Shown: positions 8,905 through 17,633, numbered from the stretch's first letter. The stretch: DNA of 64,000 nucleotides from Ravibacter sp964559125 (GCA_964559125.1 CAZLGW010000031.1:1-64000), one strand, 5' to 3'. Translations and numbers: made by a program. Notes: generated by a model from the sequence alone, not told the origin.

Positions 8905-9420
8905 TTATGGCTCGCCTACTTTAAGATAATGCCTGATAAACGTTTCCAGTTCGCCGCCATGCAGGTTGACGGCTATTACCTTCCCCTGTCCGTCTATGAC
9001 TACATTAAAAGGAAGCTCTCCTATACGATAATCTTTGGCGACCGGGCTTCGCCAGAATTTAAGATCGCTTACCTGGGGCCAGGTGATCTGCAGGCGCTCT
9101 ATTGCTTTTACCCAGTTCTCCCTGCTTTTGTCCAGGGAGACACCCACTATTTCAAACTTCCCCTCCTTTACCTGTTTTTTCAGCCCGTCGTACATGCTCT
9201 TCAACTCCGGCTGCTCCTTTACACATGGGGCACACCATGTGGCCCAGAAATCGATCAGCACCAGCCTGCCTCTCAGCGATGAAAGGGCGAACGAATCATT
9301 TGCAGCGGTTAAAAGCCTGATTTCCGGTGCCATATCCCCGATTTTCAAATCCGGGGAACCCTGGGCTCCGGCATTCAGAGTTGTAAAGATGAAAGCCAGA
9401 ACAGAAAACAGCCTTTTCAA
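8905..9420 (-). CDS. Periplasmic TlpA/ResA-like thiol-disulfide oxidoreductase
   Basis: A 171-residue protein with signal peptide MKRLFSVLAFIFTTLNAGAQ and a single AhpC/TSA-Redoxin domain. The redox motif is DFWATWCAPCVKEQPEL, a WCAPC active site, and the cis-proline segment GELPFNVVIDGQGKV lies about 75 residues later. The size and architecture match ResA/TlpA proteins that keep periplasmic cysteines reduced, for example during cytochrome c maturation. The start is TTG at 9420, which overlaps the TGA stop of the rhodanese gene upstream (TTGA). This indicates translational coupling and a two-gene operon. Confidence 0.88.
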   Translation of the reverse strand: MKRLFSVLAFIFTTLNAGAQGSPDLKIGDMAPEIRLLTAANDSFALSSLRGRLVLIDFWATWCAPCVKEQPELKSMYDGLKKQVKEGKFEIVGVSLDKSRENWVKAIERLQITWPQVSDLKFWRSPVAKDYRIGELPFNVVIDGQGKVIAVNLHGGELETFIRHYLKVGEP

Positions 9421-9863
9421 TTTTCTTCTTCTTCTTTTACAGGATAGTCTTTATCGATCCAGTCTACCTTTATATTCTTCGGAATATCGAGCAGCTTCGC
9501 GTTCTTAAAGCCCATATCGTTCAACAACCGGAAGGCCGGCCTGATATTAGGACACCTGTCAAACGGACAACAGCCGCAGTAAATGACCACTTCCTTGTCC
9601 TTAGGTGTTTTTGCCAGCAACGATTTCAGCGCTGCTATATTCTTCTTATCATTTCCCGGACCAATATTGACCGAACCTTCAATCGGGTCATCGGGCCCTA
9701 TCGATACGATCAGCATATTATCGGTTTGCTCACCCAATATCCGGTCGGCCAGCACATTTGCGGCCATTAGCTGGCCCGGCTTCCACGGTTCCTGTTTTTG
9801 CTGCGCCTTCACCTGTAAAGCGAGTATAGCCAATAAGCCTGTAAGAAAAATATGGTATTTCAT
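9417..9863 (-). CDS. Exported rhodanese-like protein with cysteine-rich active loop
   Basis: A 148-residue protein with signal peptide MKYHIFLTGLLAILALQVKAQ and one rhodanese-like domain (elements AANVLADRIL, VSIGPDDPIEGSVNIGPG, and NDMGFKNAKLLDIPKNI). The active-site segment reads VVIYCGCCPFDRCPN. A normal rhodanese loop is CxxGxR, with one catalytic cysteine and an arginine five residues on. Here there are four cysteines and the arginine falls seven residues after the first. The protein may therefore handle sulfane sulfur differently, or bind metal; this is inference. It is co-translated with the thioredoxin-like gene downstream. Confidence 0.82.
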   Translation of the reverse strand: MKYHIFLTGLLAILALQVKAQQKQEPWKPGQLMAANVLADRILGEQTDNMLIVSIGPDDPIEGSVNIGPGNDKKNIAALKSLLAKTPKDKEVVIYCGCCPFDRCPNIRPAFRLLNDMGFKNAKLLDIPKNIKVDWIDKDYPVKEEEEN

Positions 9864-9995
9864 AATCAGTACATTTTCCTGAAAGATACGAAAAGTTGAA
9901 AAGCATCCCCTATTCCGGACGACTAATCGCCGTTCACCCTGATCATATCTCCCTATCAGATTACCCGTAAGAAGACCGGAGAAGCCCTACCGGAG

Positions 9996-11528
9996 TTATT
10001 TGGCCCCAGGTGTGACCTCGTATAAATAATAGTTCTCATCAGTAACGATGGCACCAGAAAAACGCTGGATAGAATTAATCCTGTATGTACGGTTTCCTAT
10101 CTTTGTATCTATATACGTTCCCGGTTCGAGGGCTTCCTTTTCCTCATCATCAGGAGATCTGTAGTTCATAATCAACAGATACTGAGCATTCCTCCCCGCT
10201 ATATACTGGTCCATCCGCCGGAATAGTTCATCCTGACTAAATCTGTAATTCTCCAAATTCCAGTAGTCTTTGCTCCAAACCACATAATTTGCATAACGTC
10301 TGTCATTCAGGAAATATACTTTCCTCTGCAGATACCCGGCTACCGGCGTCGATATATCGTTGTAGGCTCCGATGATGGGAATATTGGGAGGGTAGTTGTC
10401 GCGGATATAGGCCGCTATGTATCTGGAGTAAGAGAAAGGGTGCCGGATATCTGTATAACAGGCAAAAAGGCCGGCAAAAAACTGGATGAGAAGCAGCGGG
10501 ATAACCAGGCCGGCAGTATATCTTTTTTCATAGTTTGCTATCCACAGTGCAAATAACAGCGCAACAGTGAAATGTCCGTGATGACGAAGGTGCCCTGAAA
10601 ATTTCAGGTTCATAAACACAGACAGACCCACGAAAGACAGGATCAGGAAGGTAAGCGCATAGGAAGAACGGCGCAGGCAATAAATAACAATAGCCAGCGT
10701 AAAAAAGCCGAGCAACGCCGCTGTTTCACTACTCTTGACCATATTCGATCCCCAGAAAGTCCGGCTCAGTTCGGGGATAGTAACTATACCTTTGTAGATA
10801 TTGGACAGGATCAGCTTTATGCTATTGAAATCGAATGTGAGGTTCCAGCCCGAAGCATAGGAACTGTCGGGCGGGGGATTTGTTGTGGCCACGAAGAAAA
10901 TCAGACCTGAGAGCACAATCACACTACCGGAAACTGTTGCAGAAGTCCAAAGCGCCTTGTTATTCCATTGCCTTAAGAGCAGGACCGCAAAAACGGCCAG
11001 TGCAAGGCATGTCATATAAGCATTGGTCTGCATGAGCAGCCATACCAGGATACAAACTATGAACCAGTGACGCTTATACGATTTCCACAGAGCTCCTATA
11101 GCAAAGAGTATCAGGACCCCGACCATGTAATTGCGGCTTATTGTTCCGTATTCAAAAACAAAAAAATACCCGAAGAGGATAAGGCATTTTTCGGACAGTG
11201 TAAACGGGCTCCTGTAGATCAAAAGGCTTGCCGCACTCACTCCGATTATCCAGCTGACGACCTGGACTGCCACCGGGGAATGCGTCACCCAACTAACGGG
11301 GTAGAGTATCAGGAACCATAGGGAAGGATGCCCTTCGTATACCTTGTTGCGGAAAAGCTCTCCAATGCCCGATGAGCTTGTTACGATGTTCCAGGCTTGC
11401 ATTTCATCTCTCCAGAATTCATGACGATAAAGGCAGAGCGCTAGCAAACATGCATAAGCCAGCAACAGTCCGGTTTGGAAAAACATTGACAAGCGGTTGC
11501 TTTGCAAGCTAAGATTAGTCGGGCGCAT
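9996..11528 (-). CDS. GT-C fold membrane glycosyltransferase-like protein
   Basis: A 510-residue protein with about 10-12 membrane segments. The ATG at 11528 is preferred over a TTG at 11552. The first periplasmic loop contains HEFWRDEMQAW, the Asp-Glu motif seen in GT-C enzymes (ArnT, PMT, GT39-like), which use lipid-phosphate sugar donors. The soluble C-terminal tail of about 130 residues includes SYSRYIAAYIRDNYPP. These features point to transfer of a sugar from a polyprenyl donor in the periplasm. The acceptor and sugar cannot be inferred. It is monocistronic, with no glycan operon beside it. Confidence 0.75.
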   Translation of the reverse strand: MRPTNLSLQSNRLSMFFQTGLLLAYACLLALCLYRHEFWRDEMQAWNIVTSSSGIGELFRNKVYEGHPSLWFLILYPVSWVTHSPVAVQVVSWIIGVSAASLLIYRSPFTLSEKCLILFGYFFVFEYGTISRNYMVGVLILFAIGALWKSYKRHWFIVCILVWLLMQTNAYMTCLALAVFAVLLLRQWNNKALWTSATVSGSVIVLSGLIFFVATTNPPPDSSYASGWNLTFDFNSIKLILSNIYKGIVTIPELSRTFWGSNMVKSSETAALLGFFTLAIVIYCLRRSSYALTFLILSFVGLSVFMNLKFSGHLRHHGHFTVALLFALWIANYEKRYTAGLVIPLLLIQFFAGLFACYTDIRHPFSYSRYIAAYIRDNYPPNIPIIGAYNDISTPVAGYLQRKVYFLNDRRYANYVVWSKDYWNLENYRFSQDELFRRMDQYIAGRNAQYLLIMNYRSPDDEEKEALEPGTYIDTKIGNRTYRINSIQRFSGAIVTDENYYLYEVTPGAK

Positions 11529-11687
11529 TATAGCTCGAACGAGATAAAACAAAAAGAGAATATTAACTTTAATTTTACAATATTAGCAGCCAATAGCAAG
11601 GAATAAGAGAAAAAGGCGGGCAATTTTACAAACATTTATACCCTGTCAGATTTTTTGTACGATGAAATAGCCGTGAGCAATCAGGAG

Positions 11688-12578
11688 CTACCCTTTTTCC
11701 GGCCCCGAGCTGGCCCATATCCAATCGGGACGATCCCATGGCTTTTCTCCAAGATACATTCTCATAAAGCTGCGCTGGATCTTAAAGCCATGCGACTCCG
11801 CCCAACGAATCGCCGGCTTGTTTTCGGCCGGTAAATCTATAAAGCAGGGGCTTCCGGGAAAACGGGCCAGTATAGTATCCAGCAACATTTGTCCGGCATT
11901 GTCCGTAAAAGCTACCGCAGGCCCTATCTGGACGGCATTTCTCCCTTCCCTGAACCCCGCGTATCCCTCTGCCGTACCTTCCCGATCTGTTTTCAGGCGG
12001 TAGGCAGTCGTCTTCGTCATATCTAAATTCTCTAAAAACACTCTCCTGTCTGTACCGGTCGCCCTCCTGTCAAGGCCTGCTATTTCATCCATCAGGGCAT
12101 CGGTTGAAAGAACGGTCTGCAAAGCCATTCCCGGTATCTTTTTCCCGGCGGTACCCTCATAGCGTATTACTTCGTACTCTTCCCTGAATCCCAGTTTCCG
12201 GTAAACCTTTTGTCCCATGGCAGTAGCATCCAGGCGGATACTCTTCACTCCCTTATGCTGCAGCCAGGCAATTGCATGCTGCATCAGCCTCCCGGCGATA
12301 CCGAATCCGCGATATGCCTGGCCGACCAGCACCATGGCAATCCAGCCTGTCTCCCCCAAACGGCAACAGGTGGTAGTCGCCACGCCAACTGCCCCTTTTT
12401 CGGCGACAAAGCACCCGTCAGGGTCGAGCTTCATGGCACGCATCCAGTCCGCATCAGTCTGGTTCCAGCCCGCTTCGCTTACCAGGCGCCTGCAAAGCGA
12501 CAAATCCTCCGTCCTCATCGGCCGGATCAGCAGCGGGTCGTTTCCCGGTAAATTATGAAAAACAGATGACGGCATCAT
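11688..12578 (-). CDS. GNAT acetyltransferase with C-terminal YitH-type second domain
   Basis: A 296-residue protein starting at one of two adjacent ATGs at 12578 and 12575; a TTG at 12605 is also in frame. The N-terminal half is a GNAT domain with IRPMRTEDLSLCRRLV and the acetyl-CoA loop VGQAYRGFGIAGRLM (RGFGIA matches Q/RxxGxG/A), followed by GQKVYRKLGF. The C-terminal half, about residues 160-290, resembles the second acetyltransferase-like domain of YitH-type proteins (DEIAGLDRRATGTDR, then GPAVAFTDNAGQMLLD). The substrate is unknown. Confidence 0.82.
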   Translation of the reverse strand: MMPSSVFHNLPGNDPLLIRPMRTEDLSLCRRLVSEAGWNQTDADWMRAMKLDPDGCFVAEKGAVGVATTTCCRLGETGWIAMVLVGQAYRGFGIAGRLMQHAIAWLQHKGVKSIRLDATAMGQKVYRKLGFREEYEVIRYEGTAGKKIPGMALQTVLSTDALMDEIAGLDRRATGTDRRVFLENLDMTKTTAYRLKTDREGTAEGYAGFREGRNAVQIGPAVAFTDNAGQMLLDTILARFPGSPCFIDLPAENKPAIRWAESHGFKIQRSFMRMYLGEKPWDRPDWIWASSGPEKG

Positions 12579-12747
12579 ATCGGGGCTATTCCTCAAAATT
12601 AACAAAAAGAAGCCTGATTGCGGAAGTCCGGCCGGGATTAACCGTTTACAATTACTCCCTGCGCCGGAAAACCGACCATTTCAGGAATCTTTGGCCATAA
12701 TTTCGCGATATTAGCAGGAATCAATAATCAGACACCCCTTTTGCCCT

Positions 12748-14313
12748 ATGAAAAGGATATTACTCTTCATTATCTGCTTCGTCATCTTTCCGCTTCTGAC
12801 CGTACCGGCGCAGGAAACAAAAACCGTCGGAATCCTTGTGCAGTACCCCGACATCCCTTTGTTAAAAAGAATGGCTCCGAGTCCGCTAGTATGCCTGAAA
12901 CTCTTTATAAGCACGCCAGGCAACGGCGAATCCATACAGGGCATCCGGGCGGCCATCAATACCGATGCCATCCATCAGTTTGAGCACCTGACAATTTATA
13001 CAAACGGAGGCGAACCGCTTTTCGATCCCGCTGCCGCATCCATACATTTCGTCCCGGTAGCAGGATCGACGGTCATACCCGTAAACATCCCTTTAAAACA
13101 AGGCTGGAATTACATCTGGATAGCCGCATCGCTTAAAGACAATGCAGATACGGATGCCAGGCCATCTGTCGAAATACTCGGTGTAAGCGGCAATAACCGG
13201 AAACAGTATCCTGTTGCGGAAACCACGGGGAATGCCGTTAAACGGATCGGCGTAGCCATACGCAAAGCCGGTGAAGATAACATCCATACCTATCGCATCC
13301 CTGGCATCGCCCGCACGGACAAAGGAACCCTCATAGCCGTATACGACAATCGCTATAAAAGCAGCAGGGACCTGCCCGGCAACATCGATGTAGGTATGAG
13401 CAGAAGTACCGACGGCGGTAAAACATGGGAAGCGATGAAGGTAATCATGGACATGGGGGAACCTCATGAAAACAATGGTATCGGCGATCCTACGGTGCTG
13501 TTTGATCCCGCTACGAAAACCATCTGGGTGGCAGCCGTATGGAGCAAAGGCAACCGGGCTATTGCAGGTTCGGAGCCGGGCCTTTCACCCGACGTTTCCG
13601 GGCAGTTTGTGCTGGTGAGCAGCCGCGACGACGGCCTTACCTGGTCGGAGCCCTACAACATCACCGCCCAGGTAAAGAACCCCAAATGGCACATATACTT
13701 CAACGGACCGGGCTCGGGCATCGTGATGAAAGACGGCACGCTGGTGTTCCCTTCCCAATACTGGGACGAAAGCCAAAAGCCCGGTATGCCCCATTCCTCC
13801 ATCGTCTACAGCAAAGATCACGGCAAGACCTGGCACTCAGGCACCGGCGCCAGGCGCAATACAACAGAAAGCCAGGTAGTGGAAACCACTCCAGGGACGC
13901 TGATGCTCAACATGCGCGACAACCGGGGGTTCTTCCGGTCGGTAGCTACTACCACCGACCTGGGTAAAACCTGGCAGGAGCACCCGACGTCCTACCACGC
14001 CCTGCCCGACCCGATTTGTATGGCCGGTATCATCAAAGCCGGCGTAATGGTAAAAGGAGAAATGAAAGAGATACTTTTCTTCAGCAATGTAAACATGTCG
14101 TCTGTAGAACATAGCAGGAAAAATATGACGGTAAAAGCCAGCCTCGACCTGGGCGAAACATGGCAGCCGGCCCACCAGCTCCTCCTGGATGAAAGGTATT
14201 GCTACGGTTATTCTTCTTTGACAGCAATTGACGAGAAAACGATTGGTATTTTATATGAAGGGCTGGGAGATCTTTATTTCCTGCGGATTCCGGTCGAATC
14301 GGTGATACGGTAG
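12748..14313 (+). CDS. Secreted GH33-type sialidase (exo-alpha-sialidase)
   Basis: A 521-residue protein with signal peptide MKRILLFIICFVIFPLLTVPAQ. Residues about 30-165 look like the BNR-associated N-terminal beta domain found in Bacteroidota sialidases. The catalytic propeller begins at the F/YRIP motif (YRIP at 182-185, with an Arg-triad arginine at 183). Asp-boxes (SxDxGxTW) recur as RSTDGGKTW, SSRDDGLTW, YSKDHGKTW, TTDLGKTW, and SLDLGETW. ESQVVETTPG and the late RYCYGYSSL supply the expected Glu and Tyr nucleophile region. It probably releases terminal sialic acids. It is followed by an AraC regulator on the same strand. Confidence 0.88.
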   Translation: MKRILLFIICFVIFPLLTVPAQETKTVGILVQYPDIPLLKRMAPSPLVCLKLFISTPGNGESIQGIRAAINTDAIHQFEHLTIYTNGGEPLFDPAAASIHFVPVAGSTVIPVNIPLKQGWNYIWIAASLKDNADTDARPSVEILGVSGNNRKQYPVAETTGNAVKRIGVAIRKAGEDNIHTYRIPGIARTDKGTLIAVYDNRYKSSRDLPGNIDVGMSRSTDGGKTWEAMKVIMDMGEPHENNGIGDPTVLFDPATKTIWVAAVWSKGNRAIAGSEPGLSPDVSGQFVLVSSRDDGLTWSEPYNITAQVKNPKWHIYFNGPGSGIVMKDGTLVFPSQYWDESQKPGMPHSSIVYSKDHGKTWHSGTGARRNTTESQVVETTPGTLMLNMRDNRGFFRSVATTTDLGKTWQEHPTSYHALPDPICMAGIIKAGVMVKGEMKEILFFSNVNMSSVEHSRKNMTVKASLDLGETWQPAHQLLLDERYCYGYSSLTAIDEKTIGILYEGLGDLYFLRIPVESVIR

Positions 14314-14359
14314 AAGCAATAAATTCTGAATAAAAAGATTTTGCTATATCAGACTTGCC

Positions 14360-15166
14360 ATGCAAATAGCGCCATCCAACATACTGACAGCTATCATCAG
14401 GCATTACCTTTTTTTAGATAGCAATGGTTTGGGTGCCAAAAATCTCCGTCTCTTCTCTGACGGCAACACCGGTATTGTCTTTAATTCCGGCTATGGTTTG
14501 TCGCTCGACGTGGACAATAAGCTCCCAAATTCATTTCTCTATGGACAAATCACCCGGTTCAAAGATCTTTTACTTTCCCATAATACATCTTTGATCATCG
14601 TTGTATTCCAGCCGGCTGGCATAAAAAATCTCTTAGGTATACCGGCTCATGAGTTGCGCGACAAAATCGTCAGCGCTGAGTGTATTTTTGGGGAACAGAC
14701 TTCTCAGATCGAAGAGACACTGGCAGAGTCAACTACCATTCGCGAAAAGTCGAACATCCTGAACCTATTCTTCCAGGCTATATTTCTTAAAAACCCCGGC
14801 AACAGGGAGCAGGTCGTGTCAACCTCTATCCACCTGATCCTAAAAAACAGAGGCGTTGTGTCAAACAACCAGCTTGTTAAAATCACGGGGTATACCGAAA
14901 GGCACCTTGAACGACTGTTTCTCGACGCCATAGGCATAAGTCCCAAGCGTTTTTCCGGCATCATAAAACTCCATCATTTCCTGCAGCAGCTCAGGAAAAA
15001 ACCAGAGTACACCACCCTAACTGAAATTGCCTACAATGCGGGCTATTCCGATCAATCTCACCTAATCAGGGAATTTAAAAAGCACACTGGAATGACACCT
15101 GGTTTGTACATGAACAATGCCCGGAAACTAGCCGTCAACTTCATCAGTCTTTCCGGTAGCTACTGA
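14360..15166 (+). CDS. AraC-family transcriptional regulator (DUF6597-like sensor domain)
   Basis: A 268-residue protein. The C-terminal 100 residues contain the two AraC helix-turn-helices: VSNNQLVKITGYTERHLERLF and TLTEIAYNAGYSDQSHLIREFKKHTGMTPGLY. The second is the diagnostic AraC signature. The N-terminal region (SNILTAIIRHYLFLD, then FSDGNTGIVFNSGYGL) matches the cupin-like sensor typical of DUF6597 regulators. It starts 46 bases after the sialidase stop and may be co-transcribed with it. The downstream nitrilase is the other candidate target. Confidence 0.85.
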   Translation: MQIAPSNILTAIIRHYLFLDSNGLGAKNLRLFSDGNTGIVFNSGYGLSLDVDNKLPNSFLYGQITRFKDLLLSHNTSLIIVVFQPAGIKNLLGIPAHELRDKIVSAECIFGEQTSQIEETLAESTTIREKSNILNLFFQAIFLKNPGNREQVVSTSIHLILKNRGVVSNNQLVKITGYTERHLERLFLDAIGISPKRFSGIIKLHHFLQQLRKKPEYTTLTEIAYNAGYSDQSHLIREFKKHTGMTPGLYMNNARKLAVNFISLSGSY

Positions 15167-15207
15167 AGAATGTCGGATTTGTACAATTCACATGAAAGTC
15201 AAATCCT

Positions 15208-15215
15208 TAGCTTTG
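15208..15215 (+). promoter_or_regulatory. Predicted -7 box for the nitrilase-family gene
   Basis: TAGCTTTG is a full match to TAnnTTTG, 14 bases before the ATG at 15229. I see no TTG at the ideal -33 spacing, which is consistent with an activator-dependent promoter next to an AraC gene. Confidence 0.45.
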
Positions 15216-15228
15216 TTCTAAAAACACG

Positions 15229-16188
15229 ATGGACAAGCTAAAAATCTCCACCGCACAGTTTGAGCACAAAAGCGGCGACAAGGAATACAATTTGTCAGTC
15301 ATCCGGAAACTAGCACAAAATGCATCGGAAGATGGTTCCGATGTGATTGCCTTCCACGAATGCTCCATCACGGGTTATACTTTCGCCAGGCATCTCAGCC
15401 GGGAGAAAATGCTGGAATTGGCGGAGTTTGTTCCTGACGGTGAAAGTACCAGGAGATTGATAGAAATAGCCCGCCAATACAACATAGTGATCCTGGCCGG
15501 CCTGTTTGAGAAAGACGAACATGACAACCTGTTTAAGCCCTATCTCTGCGTTGACAAAAACGGTTTGATTGCCAAACACCGCAAACTACACCCTTTTATC
15601 AATCCATGCTTGCAGCCGGGACAAGGGTACACCCTCTTCGAAATCCATAAATGGAAATGCGGCATCCTGATTTGTTACGACAACAATGTCGTTGAGAACG
15701 TAAGAGCCACCAGACTATTGGGAGCTGATATTATTTTTATGCCCCATGTGACGATGTGCACACCCTCTCCACGGCCCGGTGCCGGCTTTGTCAACCCCGA
15801 GCTTTGGAAGAACAGGGAGGTGGACCCGACCTCGCTGAGATTGGAATTTGATGGAATGAAGGGGCGGAGCTGGTTGATGAAATGGCTTCCCGCACGGGCT
15901 TATGACAATGGTGTTTATGTTGTTTTTTCAAATGCCATCGGTATGGATGATGATCAATTGAAAAATGGCTGCTCCATGATTCTCGACCCTTTCGGAGATA
16001 TCCTTTCGGAGTGCCGCAGTTTTGACGATAGTTTTGTAACAGCATTCATTACACCCGAAAAACTAATTCGAGCTGGGGGGCATCGATATATCCAGGCACG
16101 ACGGCCAGATCTGTACCGGGACATTATCGGACAAGCTCACCACCCCGAGCAGTGCGTCGTATGGTTGAACCATGGAGAAGAGAAATAA
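15229..16188 (+). CDS. Carbon-nitrogen hydrolase (nitrilase superfamily)
   Basis: A 319-residue single-domain enzyme. The catalytic triad of the superfamily is present: Glu44 in FHECSITGY, Lys119 in KHRKLHPF, and nucleophile Cys149 in GILICYDNN. Members hydrolyse amides, nitriles or carbamoyl groups. A carbamoylputrescine amidase-like or N-carbamoyl amino acid amidase-like role is possible, but the specificity cannot be read from sequence. No signal peptide, so it is cytoplasmic. It lies downstream of the AraC regulator with its own -7 box. Confidence 0.88.
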   Translation: MDKLKISTAQFEHKSGDKEYNLSVIRKLAQNASEDGSDVIAFHECSITGYTFARHLSREKMLELAEFVPDGESTRRLIEIARQYNIVILAGLFEKDEHDNLFKPYLCVDKNGLIAKHRKLHPFINPCLQPGQGYTLFEIHKWKCGILICYDNNVVENVRATRLLGADIIFMPHVTMCTPSPRPGAGFVNPELWKNREVDPTSLRLEFDGMKGRSWLMKWLPARAYDNGVYVVFSNAIGMDDDQLKNGCSMILDPFGDILSECRSFDDSFVTAFITPEKLIRAGGHRYIQARRPDLYRDIIGQAHHPEQCVVWLNHGEEK

Positions 16189-16482
16189 AAAAATCGGCCA
16201 TCCATGACACGCGTTAGAAGAAAAATGTACCTGAGCCTTTTGTAGGCTCAAGCCTATTTCTTGTGGAGGGTCTTGTCTTATTGATATAGCTGGATTGAGC
16301 ATAGAAAGAGCAGACCCTTAGGGTCTTCTCCTCCTGTCTACCAGTTTGGGATTACGCGCCCGCGAGCCACTAAAGGCAAGAAACCTAGAAAAATACAACC
16401 ACCTCCACAACTTTTGAGATTGAGCGCTTTTGTACTTGAGCCGGAATCGGAAAAAATGTTTTGCAACTTGTTTTGCAACCCC
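16189..16482. other. Intergenic stretch without a supported gene
   Basis: About 290 bases between the nitrilase stop and the tRNA-Asn terminator. I find no convincing ORF on either strand. A 79-codon frame on the minus strand (16063-16302) runs mostly inside the nitrilase gene. The right end carries a direct repeat, noted separately. Confidence 0.5.
16458..16479. repeat. Direct repeat GTTTTGCAAC x2
   Basis: GTTTTGCAAC occurs at 16458-16467 and 16470-16479 with a 12-base period. It lies just beyond the tRNA-Asn terminator, where integrase arm sites or remnants often lie. No integrase is present. Confidence 0.6.
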
Positions 16483-16516
16483 AAAAAAAAGGAGTCACGA
16501 CTCATCGTAACTCCTT
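16483..16516 (-). terminator. Rho-independent terminator of tRNA-Asn
   Basis: Read on the minus strand, AAGGAGT and ACTCCTT flank an inner TACGA/TCGTG stem and run directly into eight T residues. It lies 10 bases after the tRNA 3' end. Confidence 0.8.
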
Positions 16517-16526
16517 CACTCTCAAG

Positions 16527-16600
16527 CTCCCGAAGCTGGGCTCGAACCAGCGACCCTCTGATTAACAGTCAGATGCTCTAACCGACTGAGCTATTCGGGA
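16527..16600 (-). tRNA. tRNA-Asn (anticodon GTT)
   Basis: A 74-base tRNA on the minus strand with a perfect acceptor stem (TCCCGAA with TTCGGGA), discriminator G, and the D-arm TAGCTCAGTCGGTTAGAGCA. The anticodon loop CTGTTAA carries GTT, and the T-arm is GCTGGTTCGAGCCCAGC. CCA is not encoded. Confidence 0.97.
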
Positions 16601-16649
16601 TTATATGCCTCCGTTCGGTCAGAAAAAAATCCCCGGGCGAAACGGAGTG

Positions 16650-16680
16650 CAAATGTATGATGCGATAAGCTTCTGTGCAA
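16650..16680 (-). promoter_or_regulatory. Promoter for tRNA-Asn (TTG, 20 bases, TACATTTG)
   Basis: On the minus strand, TTG at 16680-16678 and TACATTTG at 16657-16650 are separated by 20 bases, about 50 bases upstream of the tRNA. This repeats the arrangement in front of tRNA-Ser. Confidence 0.75.
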
Positions 16681-16699
16681 GATTATCGCTCAAAAAAAA

Positions 16700-16987
16700 T
16701 CAATTATTTACACGCTCCAGGATTAATTCCTTCACTTTCAGAGCATCGCGCTTACCAAAATTCTCGATCACTATTTCGGGCCTCATCCTCGGCAATACCC
16801 GGATAGTTGAAAAGAAAACCCCGTTGTCGATCTCTACGCCCGAGATATCGTGGTAGAATACGAAACTGTCGTTCGACCTTAAAAACTTTTTGATGGTAAA
16901 CGTCACGCCCTTTTCCCCGAAAGCCACGGAGTCGGGGAAAAACGGATTCATCAGTGCGCTGGCTTTAAACTTATGTTGTGCTGACAT
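16700..16987 (-). CDS. Small conserved-looking protein, possible PH-like fold
   Basis: A 95-residue soluble protein of unrecognised family. It alternates short beta-strand-like segments (GVTFTIKKFLRS, FVFYHDISGVEIDNG, PEIVIENFG) and ends in a helix, KRDALKVKELILERV. That order resembles small bacterial PH-like domains, but this is an inference from pattern only. It is the last gene of a GT2-rsmG operon, with 8 bases separating it from rsmG. Confidence 0.6.
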   Translation of the reverse strand: MSAQHKFKASALMNPFFPDSVAFGEKGVTFTIKKFLRSNDSFVFYHDISGVEIDNGVFFSTIRVLPRMRPEIVIENFGKRDALKVKELILERVNN

Positions 16988-16995
16988 ACATTCGG

Positions 16996-17622
16996 CTATT
17001 TTCTGACAGGAATATGTACCACCTTCTTCGTTTCAAAAAAAGGCTCTTCGAAATAATCACTCAATGCAAAAATACGTGCCTTCCGCTTTGTCTCCGCTAT
17101 TTCTTCCTCCAAATCTCCCCCTTTGAGATATAAAACGCCGTTTGTCAGCCCGTGGAAAGAATTCGGACTGATATTATTTTCTATCCAGCGCATGAAAGGT
17201 GCCAGACGGGTAACTGCCCTGCTGACTACAAACTCGTATTCATCGGTTAGCTTCTCCGCCCGGATGGCTTCAGCTCTTACGTTCTCCAGACCCAAAGCGC
17301 CCGCTACTTCGTTTACTACCTTGATTTTTTTGGTAGTACTGTCGACCAGGTGAAAATGAGCTTCCGGGAACAGGATCGCCAGCGGTATGCCCGGGAATCC
17401 TCCGCCCGTACCAACGTCAAGGATCGTTGTCCCGTCTTTAAATTCCAGCACTTTTGCTATCCCGAGCGAATGCAGGACATGCCGCTCTGCAAAGAACTCG
17501 ATGTCCTTCCTGGAAATCACGTTGATCTGCGCGTTCCAGTAGGTATAGAGTTCCTCGAGAGCCGAAAACTGCTCCCGCTGACGGTCTGTCAGATCCCGAA
17601 AATATGTAAAGACTTCTGTCAT
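16996..17622 (-). CDS. rsmG: 16S rRNA (guanine-527-N7)-methyltransferase RsmG
   Basis: A 208-residue class I methyltransferase. The S-adenosylmethionine loop is ILDVGTGGGFPGIPLAILFP, followed by the acidic strand end HLVDST. KKIKVVNEVAGALGLENVRA and FVVSRAVTRL complete the RsmG signature (the FD/VVSRAV motif). The usual length is about 205-215. It methylates N7 of G527 in the 530 loop of 16S rRNA, and loss of RsmG in other bacteria gives low-level streptomycin resistance. It sits 11 bases downstream of the GT2 gene. Confidence 0.95.
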   Translation of the reverse strand: MTEVFTYFRDLTDRQREQFSALEELYTYWNAQINVISRKDIEFFAERHVLHSLGIAKVLEFKDGTTILDVGTGGGFPGIPLAILFPEAHFHLVDSTTKKIKVVNEVAGALGLENVRAEAIRAEKLTDEYEFVVSRAVTRLAPFMRWIENNISPNSFHGLTNGVLYLKGGDLEEEIAETKRKARIFALSDYFEEPFFETKKVVHIPVRK

Positions 17623-17633
17623 TTTAGTTTAAT

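Noticed and set aside
16063..16302. 79-codon minus-strand frame after the nitrilase gene, and a possible integrase remnant
   Set aside because: The frame overlaps the nitrilase gene and shows no integrase motif. Reading the region 16189-16482 on both strands gave stop codons in every candidate continuation.
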